Positions 14,631 through 21,661 of a stretch of DNA of 21,684 nt are shown piece after piece. Both the position numbers and the translations under genes were made by a program. A model generated the notes under the pieces. It worked only from the letters and a program-made list of their open reading frames with translations. It did not search any database and had not been told where the DNA came from. The stretch is from UBA1181 sp963626555. GTDB taxonomy: Bacteria > Bacteroidota > Bacteroidia > Bacteroidales > Paludibacteraceae. The stretch lies in NCBI GenBank assembly GCA_963626555.1, contig CAVFXQ010000041.1, positions 1-21,684 on the forward strand, given 5' to 3'. The stretch's first letter is position 1, and each line of letters opens with the position of its first letter.

Positions 14631-14942
14631 ATGAATGAATTTTTAGAGTTGGAAGAAAAGATTGTGAAAGTGTTGAAAACAGTATATGACCCAGAAATAC
14701 CAGTGGATATATATGAGTTGGGACTCGTTTACAATATTGATATAAATGATGGTGATGTTACGATAGATATGACCTTGACGGCACCTAATTGTCCTGCTGG
14801 CGATTTTTTACTGGAGGATGTGAAAATGAAGGTGGAAGGTATAGAAGGTGTGAAATCGTGCAAGGTAAATTTGGTCTTTGAGCCAGAATGGACGAAAGAA
14901 CGTATGTCTGAAGAGGCTATGTTGGAATTGGGGTTGATGTAG
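14631..14942 (+). CDS. MIP18-family (DUF59/SufT-like) iron-sulfur assembly protein
   Basis: This 103-residue protein has the conserved marks of the MIP18 family: VYDPEIPVDIYELGLVY (18-34) and LTAPNCPAGDFL, whose Cys is the reactive residue implicated in Fe-S cluster handling. Single-domain members such as SufT, PaaD-like and YitW-like proteins help mature iron-sulfur proteins; which client is served here cannot be told. It starts 19 bases after cls and ends 17 bases before lpxH. It therefore sits in a membrane-lipid context rather than next to suf genes, which are not visible in this window. Length is normal for a stand-alone member. Confidence 0.87.
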   Translation: MNEFLELEEKIVKVLKTVYDPEIPVDIYELGLVYNIDINDGDVTIDMTLTAPNCPAGDFLLEDVKMKVEGIEGVKSCKVNLVFEPEWTKERMSEEAMLELGLM

Positions 14943-14959
14943 AGTTCGGAGGACAAAAC

Positions 14960-15769
14960 GTGGATGTGCAAAATGTACAGGAGCGAAAAAATGTCTATTT
15001 CGCTTCGGATGCCCATTTAGGCTTGGATCTTTATGGAGACCCTTTAGAAAGGGAAAAAAAATTAGTCAGATGGTTGGACAGCATCAAGATGTCTGCTCGC
15101 GAGTTGTATCTCGTAGGTGATATGTTCGACTATTGGTTTGAGTATAAGAATGTTGTACCTAAAGGTTTTGTTCGCTTTCTCGGTAAACTTGCAGAATTGT
15201 CCGATGGTGGCGTGAAAATCTATATGTTTGCGGGAAACCATGATATATGGATGTTTGACTATTTCCAAAAAGAGATAGGAGCGAAGGTGCTAGATGGCAG
15301 CTATGAGACAGTCATAGACGGAAAGAAATTTTATATAGCTCATGGCGATGGCTTGGGTGATCCAAGTCGGACTTTTCGGTTTATGCGTACTCTTTTTAGA
15401 AACAAATTTTGTCAAGGTTTGTACAAATTGTTGCATCCAAGGCTGACGGTTCCTTTCGGCTATGCGTGGTCGCATAACAGTCGTAAGAAGAAGATGGGTA
15501 CTCCAGGTGAGAAATATCTGGGTGAAGAGAACGAATATTTGGTACAGTTTGCCAAGGCATACGCAAAGCATACTCCAACAGACTTTTTTATTTTTGGTCA
15601 TCGGCATATTGATTTGGATTTGATGATTTCAACAGGTAGTAGGGTCGTTATTTTAGGCGATTGGCTGACACATTTCAGCTATGGCGTATGGGATGGCGAA
15701 AATTTCTCTTTGGAAGTCTTTGAATCTGAATATAGTGAAGTAGAACCAGACATAGACGAGTTTGCGTGA
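14960..15769 (+). CDS. lpxH: UDP-2,3-diacylglucosamine diphosphatase (LpxH-type)
   Basis: LpxH cleaves UDP-2,3-diacylglucosamine to lipid X and UMP, an early lipid A step at the inner face of the cytoplasmic membrane. The 269-residue calcineurin-like phosphoesterase shows the metal-binding motifs in order: SDAHLG (Asp17, His19), GDMFDYWFE, GNHDIW, HGDG and GHRH. The GTG at 14960 is taken as start because GGAGG at 14948-14952 lies seven bases upstream. A second in-frame GTG at 14966 is less well placed. The motif GNHD differs from GNRD of E. coli LpxH, so a related phosphoesterase role is conceivable, but FDYWFE and the membrane-lipid gene context favour LpxH. It is last in the cls operon. Confidence 0.83.
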   Translation: MDVQNVQERKNVYFASDAHLGLDLYGDPLEREKKLVRWLDSIKMSARELYLVGDMFDYWFEYKNVVPKGFVRFLGKLAELSDGGVKIYMFAGNHDIWMFDYFQKEIGAKVLDGSYETVIDGKKFYIAHGDGLGDPSRTFRFMRTLFRNKFCQGLYKLLHPRLTVPFGYAWSHNSRKKKMGTPGEKYLGEENEYLVQFAKAYAKHTPTDFFIFGHRHIDLDLMISTGSRVVILGDWLTHFSYGVWDGENFSLEVFESEYSEVEPDIDEFA

Positions 15770-15805
15770 AATATTAAAAATTGTTGAAAAACTATAATGT
15801 GAATT

Positions 15806-15837
15806 TTTGTAAAAAATAAATACTTTTCATAGGTTTG
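15806..15837 (+). promoter_or_regulatory. Two-element promoter of the glycan-binding protein gene
   Basis: TTTG (15806-15809) is separated by 20 bases from TAGGTTTG (15830-15837), matching both the -33 and -7 elements of Bacteroidota promoters. The predicted start is near 15844, leaving about 113 bases of untranslated leader. Confidence 0.72.
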
Positions 15838-15852
15838 CGTTATGAGACGGAG

Positions 15853-15870
15853 AAGGGGCTGTCCCCTTTT
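15853..15870 (+). other. GC-rich hairpin in the 5' leader
   Basis: AAGGGG (15853-15858) and CCCCTT (15863-15868) form a perfect 6-bp stem with a 4-base loop, followed by TT. It falls about ten bases after the predicted transcription start, so it would cap the 5' end of the mRNA. It could stabilise the message, act as an early terminator, or terminate transcription arriving from lpxH. Confidence 0.5.
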
Positions 15871-15956
15871 GAATCAAGTAAAGATTAAATATATTAGAAG
15901 CAGTTTTTAAGGAAAAAGTGTTTTTTAGACGAAAATAACAATTAAATCAGATTGAT

Positions 15957-16961
15957 ATGAGAAAAGAAAGTTTATTCATTGCTTCTTTGCTTCTTGCTGG
16001 TTTCATGGGCAGTTGCTCAAGCAAACAGGATTGCGGAAGTGCGTCAACAGGATCAGCTCCAGAGTTGAGAAGAATGAAATGTGAGTATGTTCCAGATGGT
16101 GGCGAGGCAGTTATCTATGGTAGAAATTTGGCGAATGTACAAATCTCATTCCCTGGTAATTTGGTTGCGGACGTTGTTGAACAAAATGATACAATGGTTC
16201 GTGTGATTGTCCCAGAAGGAACGACTGACGGACGCCTGAAGGCTATCAGTGCCAATGGTGAAGCTTTGTCAAAGTTTTTCTTCCGCGACGATCGTAACAC
16301 GATCATTAACTTTGACAGAAAACTTCCTACATGGGGTGGTTACAGCCCAATGAACGATGATGGTTCCTTAATTGAAGGTACGCTGGAGTTTGGTGATTCC
16401 ATCACTCCATTCCCTAACGGAGCTAAGTTGATCGAACCATGCAGCAATAATTTTGGATTCCTTTACGGAACATATGAACATCCTTGGAATATGAATCAAA
16501 GCATGTACTTGCAGTATGTTGCTAACCCTCAAGAGGGTGGTCGTGGTAACATTTCTGTCGCAGGTAAAGTGTTTGAAAAATATGAGTTGGAAGAGTTAGC
16601 TCTTAAATTTGAAGTTTATGTTCCTGAAGAGATTCCTTACAAAGGCGTGAGAACTGAGATTTTCTTCGGTCCTATTAATGCTCCAGACAAGCACGGACGT
16701 GATTTCTCTCCAATCTGCTTTTGGAAGCCTTACGAGGGTACTGACAAAGGGTTCTATACTGATGGTTGGGAGACTGTAACAATTCCATTGACTGCTTTTT
16801 GCCACAATACAACCACAGATGAGGCGGTTGCTGACTATAACTACAGAGATAAATTGAAACAAGCAACTAACTTCAGTTTCTTGCAGTTCGGTCAGCCAGA
16901 AGGCGCTCCTCAGGTCTTTATGTGTGTTGATAATTTCCGTATCGTACCTATTGAGGATTAA
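15957..16961 (+). CDS. Glycan-binding surface lipoprotein (SGBP-B-like, TIG domain)
   Basis: The 334-residue protein begins with a lipoprotein signal peptide ending in the lipobox GFMGSC, so Cys20 is probably lipidated. An N-terminal TIG/IPT-type immunoglobulin-like domain (about residues 32-105, with GGEAVIYGRNL and VRVIVPEGT) is followed by a single larger C-terminal domain. This architecture matches the surface glycan-binding proteins encoded in Bacteroidota polysaccharide utilisation loci, which hold a polysaccharide at the cell surface for a SusC/SusD importer. No SusC, SusD, glycosidase or sensor gene is present here, so the gene is an orphan in this window and its glycan cannot be inferred. 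It has its own promoter and terminator and is probably monocistronic. Confidence 0.78.
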   Translation: MRKESLFIASLLLAGFMGSCSSKQDCGSASTGSAPELRRMKCEYVPDGGEAVIYGRNLANVQISFPGNLVADVVEQNDTMVRVIVPEGTTDGRLKAISANGEALSKFFFRDDRNTIINFDRKLPTWGGYSPMNDDGSLIEGTLEFGDSITPFPNGAKLIEPCSNNFGFLYGTYEHPWNMNQSMYLQYVANPQEGGRGNISVAGKVFEKYELEELALKFEVYVPEEIPYKGVRTEIFFGPINAPDKHGRDFSPICFWKPYEGTDKGFYTDGWETVTIPLTAFCHNTTTDEAVADYNYRDKLKQATNFSFLQFGQPEGAPQVFMCVDNFRIVPIED

Positions 16962-16994
16962 TCGAAAGAATTAACGAAGAATATAATAGAATGA

Positions 16995-17029
16995 AAAGAA
17001 GAGAGAGAAATATATTCTCTCTCTTCTTT
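16995..17029 (+). terminator. Strong terminator after the glycan-binding protein
   Basis: A perfect 15-bp inverted repeat pairs 16995-17009 (purine arm, AAAGAAGAGAGAGAA) with 17015-17029 (pyrimidine arm) around a 5-base ATATA loop. The stem contains its own terminal TTT. It begins 33 bases after the stop codon. Confidence 0.88.
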
Positions 17030-17079
17030 ATTGATAATTAAGGAGTTATAAGAAATTTGATAGAAAACTTCGGATTTGC

Positions 17080-17111
17080 TTTGCACGATTGTTAAAAAGT
17101 GCTTTTCTTTG
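17080..17111 (+). promoter_or_regulatory. Possible promoter of an orphan leader transcript
   Basis: TTTG (17080-17083) lies 20 bases from TTTCTTTG (17104-17111), which differs from TAnnTTTG at one position. The predicted start near 17118 would precede the small Tyr-rich ORF. Both elements and the spacing fit, but the -7 mismatch lowers confidence. Confidence 0.4.
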
Positions 17112-17124
17112 CATTCGGAGATTA

Positions 17125-17253
17125 ATGAATATAGATGAAACAAAAAGAGGAGAACAGCAGATCACTCCGGTGTCCTCCCACACTGCAAATCAAAAAAACA
17201 TATTAATTATGAAACAAAGTATTGTCAATTATTATTACTCATTGAAACTCTAA
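17125..17253 (+). CDS. Small ORF ending in a Tyr run; possible leader peptide
   Basis: An ATG at 17125 opens a 42-codon frame ending in TAA at 17251-17253. An internal in-frame ATG at 17209 would give the 14-residue MKQSIVNYYYSLKL. Three consecutive Tyr codons lie at 17230-17238 just before the stop. Downstream inverted repeats (CTAAGG/CCTTAG and TAAGGT/ACCTTA) and a T run at 17291-17296 resemble an aromatic-amino-acid attenuator. However, no aromatic pathway gene follows within the window; the next gene is coaX with its own promoter. The ORF could also be a chance frame over an RNA whose real signal is structure. Confidence 0.4.
   Translation: MNIDETKRGEQQITPVSSHTANQKNILIMKQSIVNYYYSLKL
17147..17177 (+). 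other. Candidate structured RNA element
   Basis: GAGGA (17147-17151) can pair with TCCTC (17173-17177), enclosing a small CAC/GTG hairpin with a TCCG loop (17163-17172). This GC-rich island contrasts with the AT-rich surroundings of the otherwise gene-free 16962-17548 interval. Apart from this, the small ORF, the upstream terminator and a repeated 11-mer, I see nothing else in that interval; 17300-17540 looks like plain AT-rich spacer. Confidence 0.35.
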
Positions 17254-17447
17254 GGTTGCCTTAGATTAAAACCTAAACCTTACTATCTATCCTTTTTTCA
17301 GTTTACTTTGTCTCTTTGATTTGCTGAAAAACTCGAAGACATTTAGATTTCCAAATCGTACCGATTTCATTTCACAACTAACTCCTTTTTTCGTTTGCTC
17401 TGCAATATTAAAGCGTATTTTGAAGAATGCAAATAAAACTTTGTTAG

Positions 17448-17511
17448 AGTTATTAACATTATTTGCAAAACAATATAATTGATTGATAATCAAAAATATA
17501 AGTTATTAACA
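17448..17511 (+). repeat. Direct repeat AGTTATTAACA upstream of coaX
   Basis: The 11-mer AGTTATTAACA occurs at 17448-17458 and again at 17501-17511, 53 bases apart start to start and just upstream of the coaX promoter. It could be an operator pair, but it is AT-rich and may be coincidental. Confidence 0.4.
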
Positions 17512-17548
17512 ATCGTAATATTCTACTAATTATCTCTTATGTATTTTG

Positions 17549-17556
17549 TATATTTG
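17549..17556 (+). promoter_or_regulatory. Promoter -7 element of the coaX envelope operon
   Basis: TATATTTG matches TAnnTTTG exactly, with a predicted start near 17563, only about ten bases before the coaX ATG. The TTG at 17546 that could extend the frame lies upstream of the predicted transcript start. Confidence 0.7.
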
Positions 17557-17572
17557 CAAAAAAAAGAAGAGG

Positions 17573-18292
17573 ATGAACTTAGTGATAGACCAAGGTAATT
17601 CGTCGACTAAAGTGGAGATTTTTGAAGGAGAGAAGGTTGTCTTCTTTCAAAAATACGAACATTTCTCAGAAAAAGAAGCAGAAAATATATTAGGTGAGTT
17701 TGAATGTCAACAAGCCATATTATCGACGGTTATGAATGTGGATGAGCGTTTGTCTCGTTACTTGTCTGAAAAAATGGTGAAATGGGTATGTTTGTCGAAT
17801 GAGACCCCAATGCCTATTGAAATATTGTATGAGACTCCAAAAACTTTGGGTAGAGATCGCATTGCTGCGTGTGTCGGAGCTAATTATTTGATGCCAAATG
17901 CCAATTTGTTGGTGATAGATGTGGGTACTGCAATAACATTTGATATTGTCAATTCACGTAACCAGTATGTCGGTGGAAATATTTCGTTGGGAATTGATAT
18001 GAGGAGGAAAGCTTTACACACTTTTACGGCAAAACTTCCGTTAGTAAAGGTAGATGATGATGCGAAGATGATTGGCACCACGACTGAGACCGCAATTTCT
18101 TCTGGAATAATTTTCGGAATTGCAGGGGAGATTAGTTCATTCATTACGGCGGTAGCGGAGGTTTATCCTAATCTTTCTGTCTTTTTGACTGGAGGAAGCG
18201 CCAAATGTTTTGAAAAGCGAATAAAAAGTAAGATATTTGCAGAAAGCAACCTTGTTCATATTGGGTTGAATAGAATTCTGAATTATAGATGA
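17573..18292 (+). CDS. coaX: Type III pantothenate kinase
   Basis: CoaX phosphorylates pantothenate, the first step of coenzyme A synthesis; type III enzymes belong to the ASKHA fold and are not inhibited by CoA. The 239-residue protein has the phosphate-binding DQGNSSTK (6-13), GRDRIAA (93-99) and DVGTAITFD (116-124), followed by GGNISLGIDMRR and a C-terminal LTGG segment, so all family motifs are intact. I use the ATG at 17573, preceded by AGAAGAGG, because the longer frame begins at a TTG before the predicted transcription start. Its stop overlaps the next gene's start in an ATGA, so translation of the outer-membrane protein is probably coupled to it. Confidence 0.95.
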   Translation: MNLVIDQGNSSTKVEIFEGEKVVFFQKYEHFSEKEAENILGEFECQQAILSTVMNVDERLSRYLSEKMVKWVCLSNETPMPIEILYETPKTLGRDRIAACVGANYLMPNANLLVIDVGTAITFDIVNSRNQYVGGNISLGIDMRRKALHTFTAKLPLVKVDDDAKMIGTTTETAISSGIIFGIAGEISSFITAVAEVYPNLSVFLTGGSAKCFEKRIKSKIFAESNLVHIGLNRILNYR

Positions 18293-19554
18293 TAAAAAAG
18301 AAACTAAGAAGAGTTGCCTCATTGTTGTGTGTGGGCTTTTTGTCTGGTTTTATGACGATTGTGAATGCACAACATAATACGAGTTCTCCGTACACAAGAT
18401 ACGGCTATGGAAATATCATAGATGGGGGGTATGGACAATCTCGTGCGATGGGTGGATTGTCATTCGGAGTTAGACCATCTCAGTATATTAATGCAGTGAA
18501 TCCTGCATCGTACACTTCGATTGACTCTTTGACATTTCGTTTTGAAGCAGGGGCAAGTTTTCAGATTTCTGATCAGAAGGGTTCTGGTGTGAGAAATACG
18601 TCGTTGAATGGAAATCTTGAATTTTTAGCATTCCAGTTCCCTATACGTAAATGGGTGGCGTTCAGTGTAGGATTACAGCCTGTTTCTGTGGTAGGATATG
18701 AGTTTAATCAGACTGAGGTGAGCAACTCTTCTATTTCTTCAGGTTCATTGACCACGAAATATGAATATTCTGGAGAGGGGGGGGTAACACAGTTATATGC
18801 TGGTTTGGGACTGAAACCGTTCAAATGGTTAGCGATAGGAGGAAATTTTCAGTTCAACTTCGGTACAATCGGCCACTCAAGCAAGTCAACTTTCTCGGTG
18901 TCAACTTATCACGCTACTGCGATGACACAAGAAATTTCCATAAAAGATATTTCTGGAAATTTTGGATTCCAAACAGAGATACCGATAAAAGAAAATCATA
19001 AGTTGTCGTTAGGTGCTGTATATCAGATGAAGTCGAGTTTGAATGCAGACGCGACGCAAACAATTATCACGACAGACACGGCGATGCTTTCTTATGATAA
19101 TCAATTTGATTTGCCAATGCATATAGGTGTTGGAGTTGTTTATTCTTACCAAGATGAATTAATGGTAGGATTCGACTATAAGAGAGAATTTTGGAATGAT
19201 GTGCGTTTCTTTGGAGAGAAGAACTTTCATAATCGTGACAAGTTCGTTGTAGGAATGCAATATTTACCTGATGCGAATGGCAGGGGCTATTTTCAGCGTG
19301 TAGCCTATCGTTTCGGGGTTAATTACTCCAAGTCATACTATAGTGTGAATGGAGACCGTCTCAATTCATTCTCGTTGACGACAGGTTGGGGGTTCCCATT
19401 GAAAAGAGGGTTGAATCCAACGAGGATCAACATTACTTTTGAGTATGGACACAATGGTGTTGTGTCAAGTTCGCAGATACGCGAACAGTATTTCAAGTTT
19501 ACTCTAAATGCGACGATTAATGAGCGATGGTTTGAGAAGCGTAAATTGAATTAA
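18289..19554 (+). CDS. Outer-membrane beta-barrel protein (FadL/OmpP1-like), function unknown
   Basis: The 421-residue protein opens with a Lys/Arg-rich signal peptide with probable cleavage after VNA (about residue 27). The mature part begins with SSPYTRYGYGNI and NAVNPASYTSIDS. That early segment, in which an N-terminal plug-like region mentions the genome's small variable-surface loops, is typical of Bacteroidota FadL/OmpP1-like barrels. Many alternating aromatic and hydrophobic beta strands follow, and the last residues before the short basic tail (YFKFTLNATINERWF) look like a closing strand. Substrate and role are unknown. It overlaps coaX by four bases and precedes a periplasmic TPR protein and lptC, suggesting an envelope-biogenesis context. 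Confidence 0.72.
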   Translation: MIKKKLRRVASLLCVGFLSGFMTIVNAQHNTSSPYTRYGYGNIIDGGYGQSRAMGGLSFGVRPSQYINAVNPASYTSIDSLTFRFEAGASFQISDQKGSGVRNTSLNGNLEFLAFQFPIRKWVAFSVGLQPVSVVGYEFNQTEVSNSSISSGSLTTKYEYSGEGGVTQLYAGLGLKPFKWLAIGGNFQFNFGTIGHSSKSTFSVSTYHATAMTQEISIKDISGNFGFQTEIPIKENHKLSLGAVYQMKSSLNADATQTIITTDTAMLSYDNQFDLPMHIGVGVVYSYQDELMVGFDYKREFWNDVRFFGEKNFHNRDKFVVGMQYLPDANGRGYFQRVAYRFGVNYSKSYYSVNGDRLNSFSLTTGWGFPLKRGLNPTRINITFEYGHNGVVSSSQIREQYFKFTLNATINERWFEKRKLN

Positions 19555-19582
19555 TAATAAAAAACATTAAAAACTAATTGAG

Positions 19583-20941
19583 ATGAAAAACAAGGTTGTT
19601 TTATTGGGTGCGATGATGGCAATGTCTGCTGCGACATTTGCTGCGACGGGGGTGCAAACAGGCACCAAATATGGAACGGGACAAGATAGTCTCGACTGTA
19701 TCCAGTATTTAAGTTTGTTTGGACCATACGCAAAACAGGGCGACTATGCACAGGCTGCGGAGCCATGGGAGAAAGCATACGCCAATTGTCCTGCTTCATC
19801 AAAGAACATTTATATTTATGGCCCTAAAATATTGGCGTACCTTATTACCAATGAGAAGGATGTCAACAAGAAGGGTAAATTGTTTGATAAGTTAATGAAG
19901 GTTTATGACGATCGTGCAAAGTATTTTGGAAAGGATCGTAAGATGAACAAGAACCAAATCTTGGCAGAGAAGGCGTTGGATTACATTGATTTTGTGCCAA
20001 CCGCACGAGACCCTCAAAAGTCAAAAGCGTACCAGTGGTTGTCTGAGGCTATTGATGCTGAGGGCTCAAACTTGAAGGCGAGTGCTTATCAGCAATATTT
20101 CACTTTGTCAAATGATTATTACAAGGCTAATAATGATGGATTCCGTCAAAATTACTTGAATGACTATTTGAAGATTGGTCCGTTGCTGACGGAACGCATT
20201 CAGTCTGGTAACGAAAAAGACTCGGTAAATTTTTCAACCGTGAAGGCAGCTGTGGATGCAACGTTTGCTGCTTCTGGTGCTGCTGATTGCAAAACTTTGG
20301 ATGGTATCTATGCATCTCAGATTGAGGCAAAGAAATCTGATAAGTCATTCTTGAATATGGTTTTGAGTTTGTATGGAATTGCTGATTGTGAGGAGTCTAA
20401 TGTTTATTTTAAGGCCGCTGCTTATAAGCATACTATTGACCCTTCTGCATCATCGGCAAGAGGTTTAGCAGTTCAGGCGTATAACAAGAAAGACCGTGCA
20501 ACTGCACTGAAATATTTCAAGGAGGCAGTTTCGTTGGAAAAAGACAATTCGGCAAAAGCAAAGATGCAACTGAAAATCGCTGCCATCTATAAAGAACAGG
20601 GCAATTATAGTGCATCGCGAGAGGCTGCTAGAACAGCGTTGAACTACCAGTCTAATTTGGCAAATGCGTATATTTTGATAGGTATGTTGTATGCAGAGCA
20701 TAATGGTTCAATCTCAGATGACGCTGTTATTAAACAAACGGCATTTTGGGCCGCAGTGGATAAATTGGAAAAAGCAAAGGCTGTTGATCCATCTGTAGCT
20801 ACGTCTGTTAATAAAATGATTAGTTCTTATAAGGCTGTGTTCCCAGATAAGACGGAGTTGTTTATGAGAAATATCAAGGATGGTGATTCATACACGGTTC
20901 CTGGTTGGATTGGAGAGAAGACTGTGGTAAGAGGAAAGTAG
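19583..20941 (+). CDS. Periplasmic tetratricopeptide-repeat protein
   Basis: The 452-residue protein has a clear Sec signal peptide (MKNKVVLLGAMMAMSAATFA, cleavage after about residue 20). It is mainly helical, with recognisable TPR units near residues 40-60 (AKQGDYAQAAEPWEKAYANCP), 293-325 and 330-375 (KEQGNYSASREAARTALNYQSN). TPR scaffolds mediate protein-protein contacts, so a role in an envelope assembly complex with the flanking outer-membrane protein or LptC is plausible but not shown. A GGCDE-like enzymatic motif is absent. The start ATG at 19583 follows an A-rich leader 28 bases after the previous gene. It ends four bases before lptC, so the two are very likely cotranslated. Confidence 0.82.
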   Translation: MKNKVVLLGAMMAMSAATFAATGVQTGTKYGTGQDSLDCIQYLSLFGPYAKQGDYAQAAEPWEKAYANCPASSKNIYIYGPKILAYLITNEKDVNKKGKLFDKLMKVYDDRAKYFGKDRKMNKNQILAEKALDYIDFVPTARDPQKSKAYQWLSEAIDAEGSNLKASAYQQYFTLSNDYYKANNDGFRQNYLNDYLKIGPLLTERIQSGNEKDSVNFSTVKAAVDATFAASGAADCKTLDGIYASQIEAKKSDKSFLNMVLSLYGIADCEESNVYFKAAAYKHTIDPSASSARGLAVQAYNKKDRATALKYFKEAVSLEKDNSAKAKMQLKIAAIYKEQGNYSASREAARTALNYQSNLANAYILIGMLYAEHNGSISDDAVIKQTAFWAAVDKLEKAKAVDPSVATSVNKMISSYKAVFPDKTELFMRNIKDGDSYTVPGWIGEKTVVRGK

Positions 20942-20945
20942 TCAA

Positions 20946-21506
20946 GTGTTGTTGCTTAACAATTATAGATTGAAGCGTATGGCAGTCCTGGTGGGGACTG
21001 TCGTATGCTTTTTTTTCTCATGTACTGAGAAAAATGAAGTGGTAGAGGTGTCCGATCGTGCGAGTATGCCGAGACTGAGCGCGACAGATGTGGTAACTTT
21101 GGTGTCTGATTCTGGCATTACGAGGTATAGAGTGAATGCGAAGGTATGGAAGGTGTTTGACAAGGCAGCAGACCCTTATTGGGATTTCCCTGAGGGTATT
21201 CATTTTGACAAGTTTGATCCAACCATGAAGGTTGATGCCGAAATAGAGAGCAAGAAGGCGGTGTATTATACAGATAGGAAATTATGGGATTTGAGTGACA
21301 GCGTACATGCAATGAATTTGGAAGGAGAACATTTTGAATGTGATCAGTTGTTTTGGAGTGAGACTGAGGAACGTGTTTATTCTAATGGGAAAATAAAAAT
21401 CACGCAACAAGATAAAATAATCTATGGGCAAGGGTTTGAGTCAAATCAAACTTTTACCAAATATTTAATAAAGAAGCCTGAGGGAATATTTCCGATAGAA
21501 GAGTAA
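20946..21506 (+). CDS. lptC: LptC-like LPS export lipoprotein
   Basis: LptC takes lipopolysaccharide from the LptBFG transporter and passes it to LptA in the periplasm. The 186-residue protein shows a short hydrophobic segment ending in the lipobox FFFSC, then a beta-rich domain with the Bacteroidota-type features SDSGITRYRVNAKVW, YPEGI-like WDFPEGIHFDKFD and the closing YGQGFESNQTFTKY. That matches the LPS-assembly LptC family as found in Bacteroidota, where it is a lipoprotein. The GTG at 20946 is chosen over the ATG at 20979 because GAGGAAAG (20931-20938) precedes it by seven bases. It also supplies the basic residues (RLKR) that a signal peptide needs. It is the last gene of the coaX operon within this window. 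Confidence 0.85.
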   Translation: MLLLNNYRLKRMAVLVGTVVCFFFSCTEKNEVVEVSDRASMPRLSATDVVTLVSDSGITRYRVNAKVWKVFDKAADPYWDFPEGIHFDKFDPTMKVDAEIESKKAVYYTDRKLWDLSDSVHAMNLEGEHFECDQLFWSETEERVYSNGKIKITQQDKIIYGQGFESNQTFTKYLIKKPEGIFPIEE

Positions 21507-21568
21507 TTTTTTTAGGATGGATATGTTGCAAAGAATCATTTTAGGACGAAGTTTTTTACGGTTTCCCT

Positions 21569-21597
21569 ATGTTTTTTTATTGGATTGAAAAAAACAT
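21569..21597 (+). other. AT-rich hairpin after lptC
   Basis: ATGTTTTTTT (21569-21578) and AAAAAAACAT (21588-21597) form a perfect 10-bp inverted repeat with a 9-base loop. The stem is nearly all A-T and is not followed by a T run on the + strand, so it is a poor intrinsic terminator. It is still the only stem between lptC and the next promoter. Confidence 0.4.
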
Positions 21598-21605
21598 AAA
21601 AAACA

Positions 21606-21637
21606 TTTGGAAGTTTCGTTAACCCGCCCTATCTTTG
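21606..21637 (+). promoter_or_regulatory. Near-consensus promoter at the right edge
   Basis: TTTG (21606-21609), a 20-base spacer and TATCTTTG (21630-21637) match both Bacteroidota promoter elements. The predicted start is near 21643. The product lies outside the window. Confidence 0.8.
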
Positions 21638-21641
21638 CACT

Positions 21642-21661
21642 CGCTTTCTGAAGGGGAAGCG
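21642..21661 (+). other. 5'-terminal hairpin of the transcript leaving the window
   Basis: CGCTTTC (21642-21648) pairs with GGAAGCG (21655-21661), seven pairs with one G-U, around a 6-base loop. It would form the extreme 5' end of the RNA started by the promoter just upstream. A further GGC/GCC pairing is possible in the purine-rich remainder. It may be an mRNA leader hairpin or the start of an RNA gene; the window ends too soon to tell. Confidence 0.5.

Noticed and set aside
17287..17493. 68-codon open frame on the minus strand in the coaX upstream gap
   Set aside because: It starts at a TTG, has no visible ribosome binding site, its composition resembles translated AT-rich spacer, and no promoter element sits suitably upstream on that strand.
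21517..21588. 23-codon ORF with a nearby AGG after lptC
   Set aside because: It is short, resembles no family I know, and overlaps the AT-rich inverted repeat; likely a chance frame.
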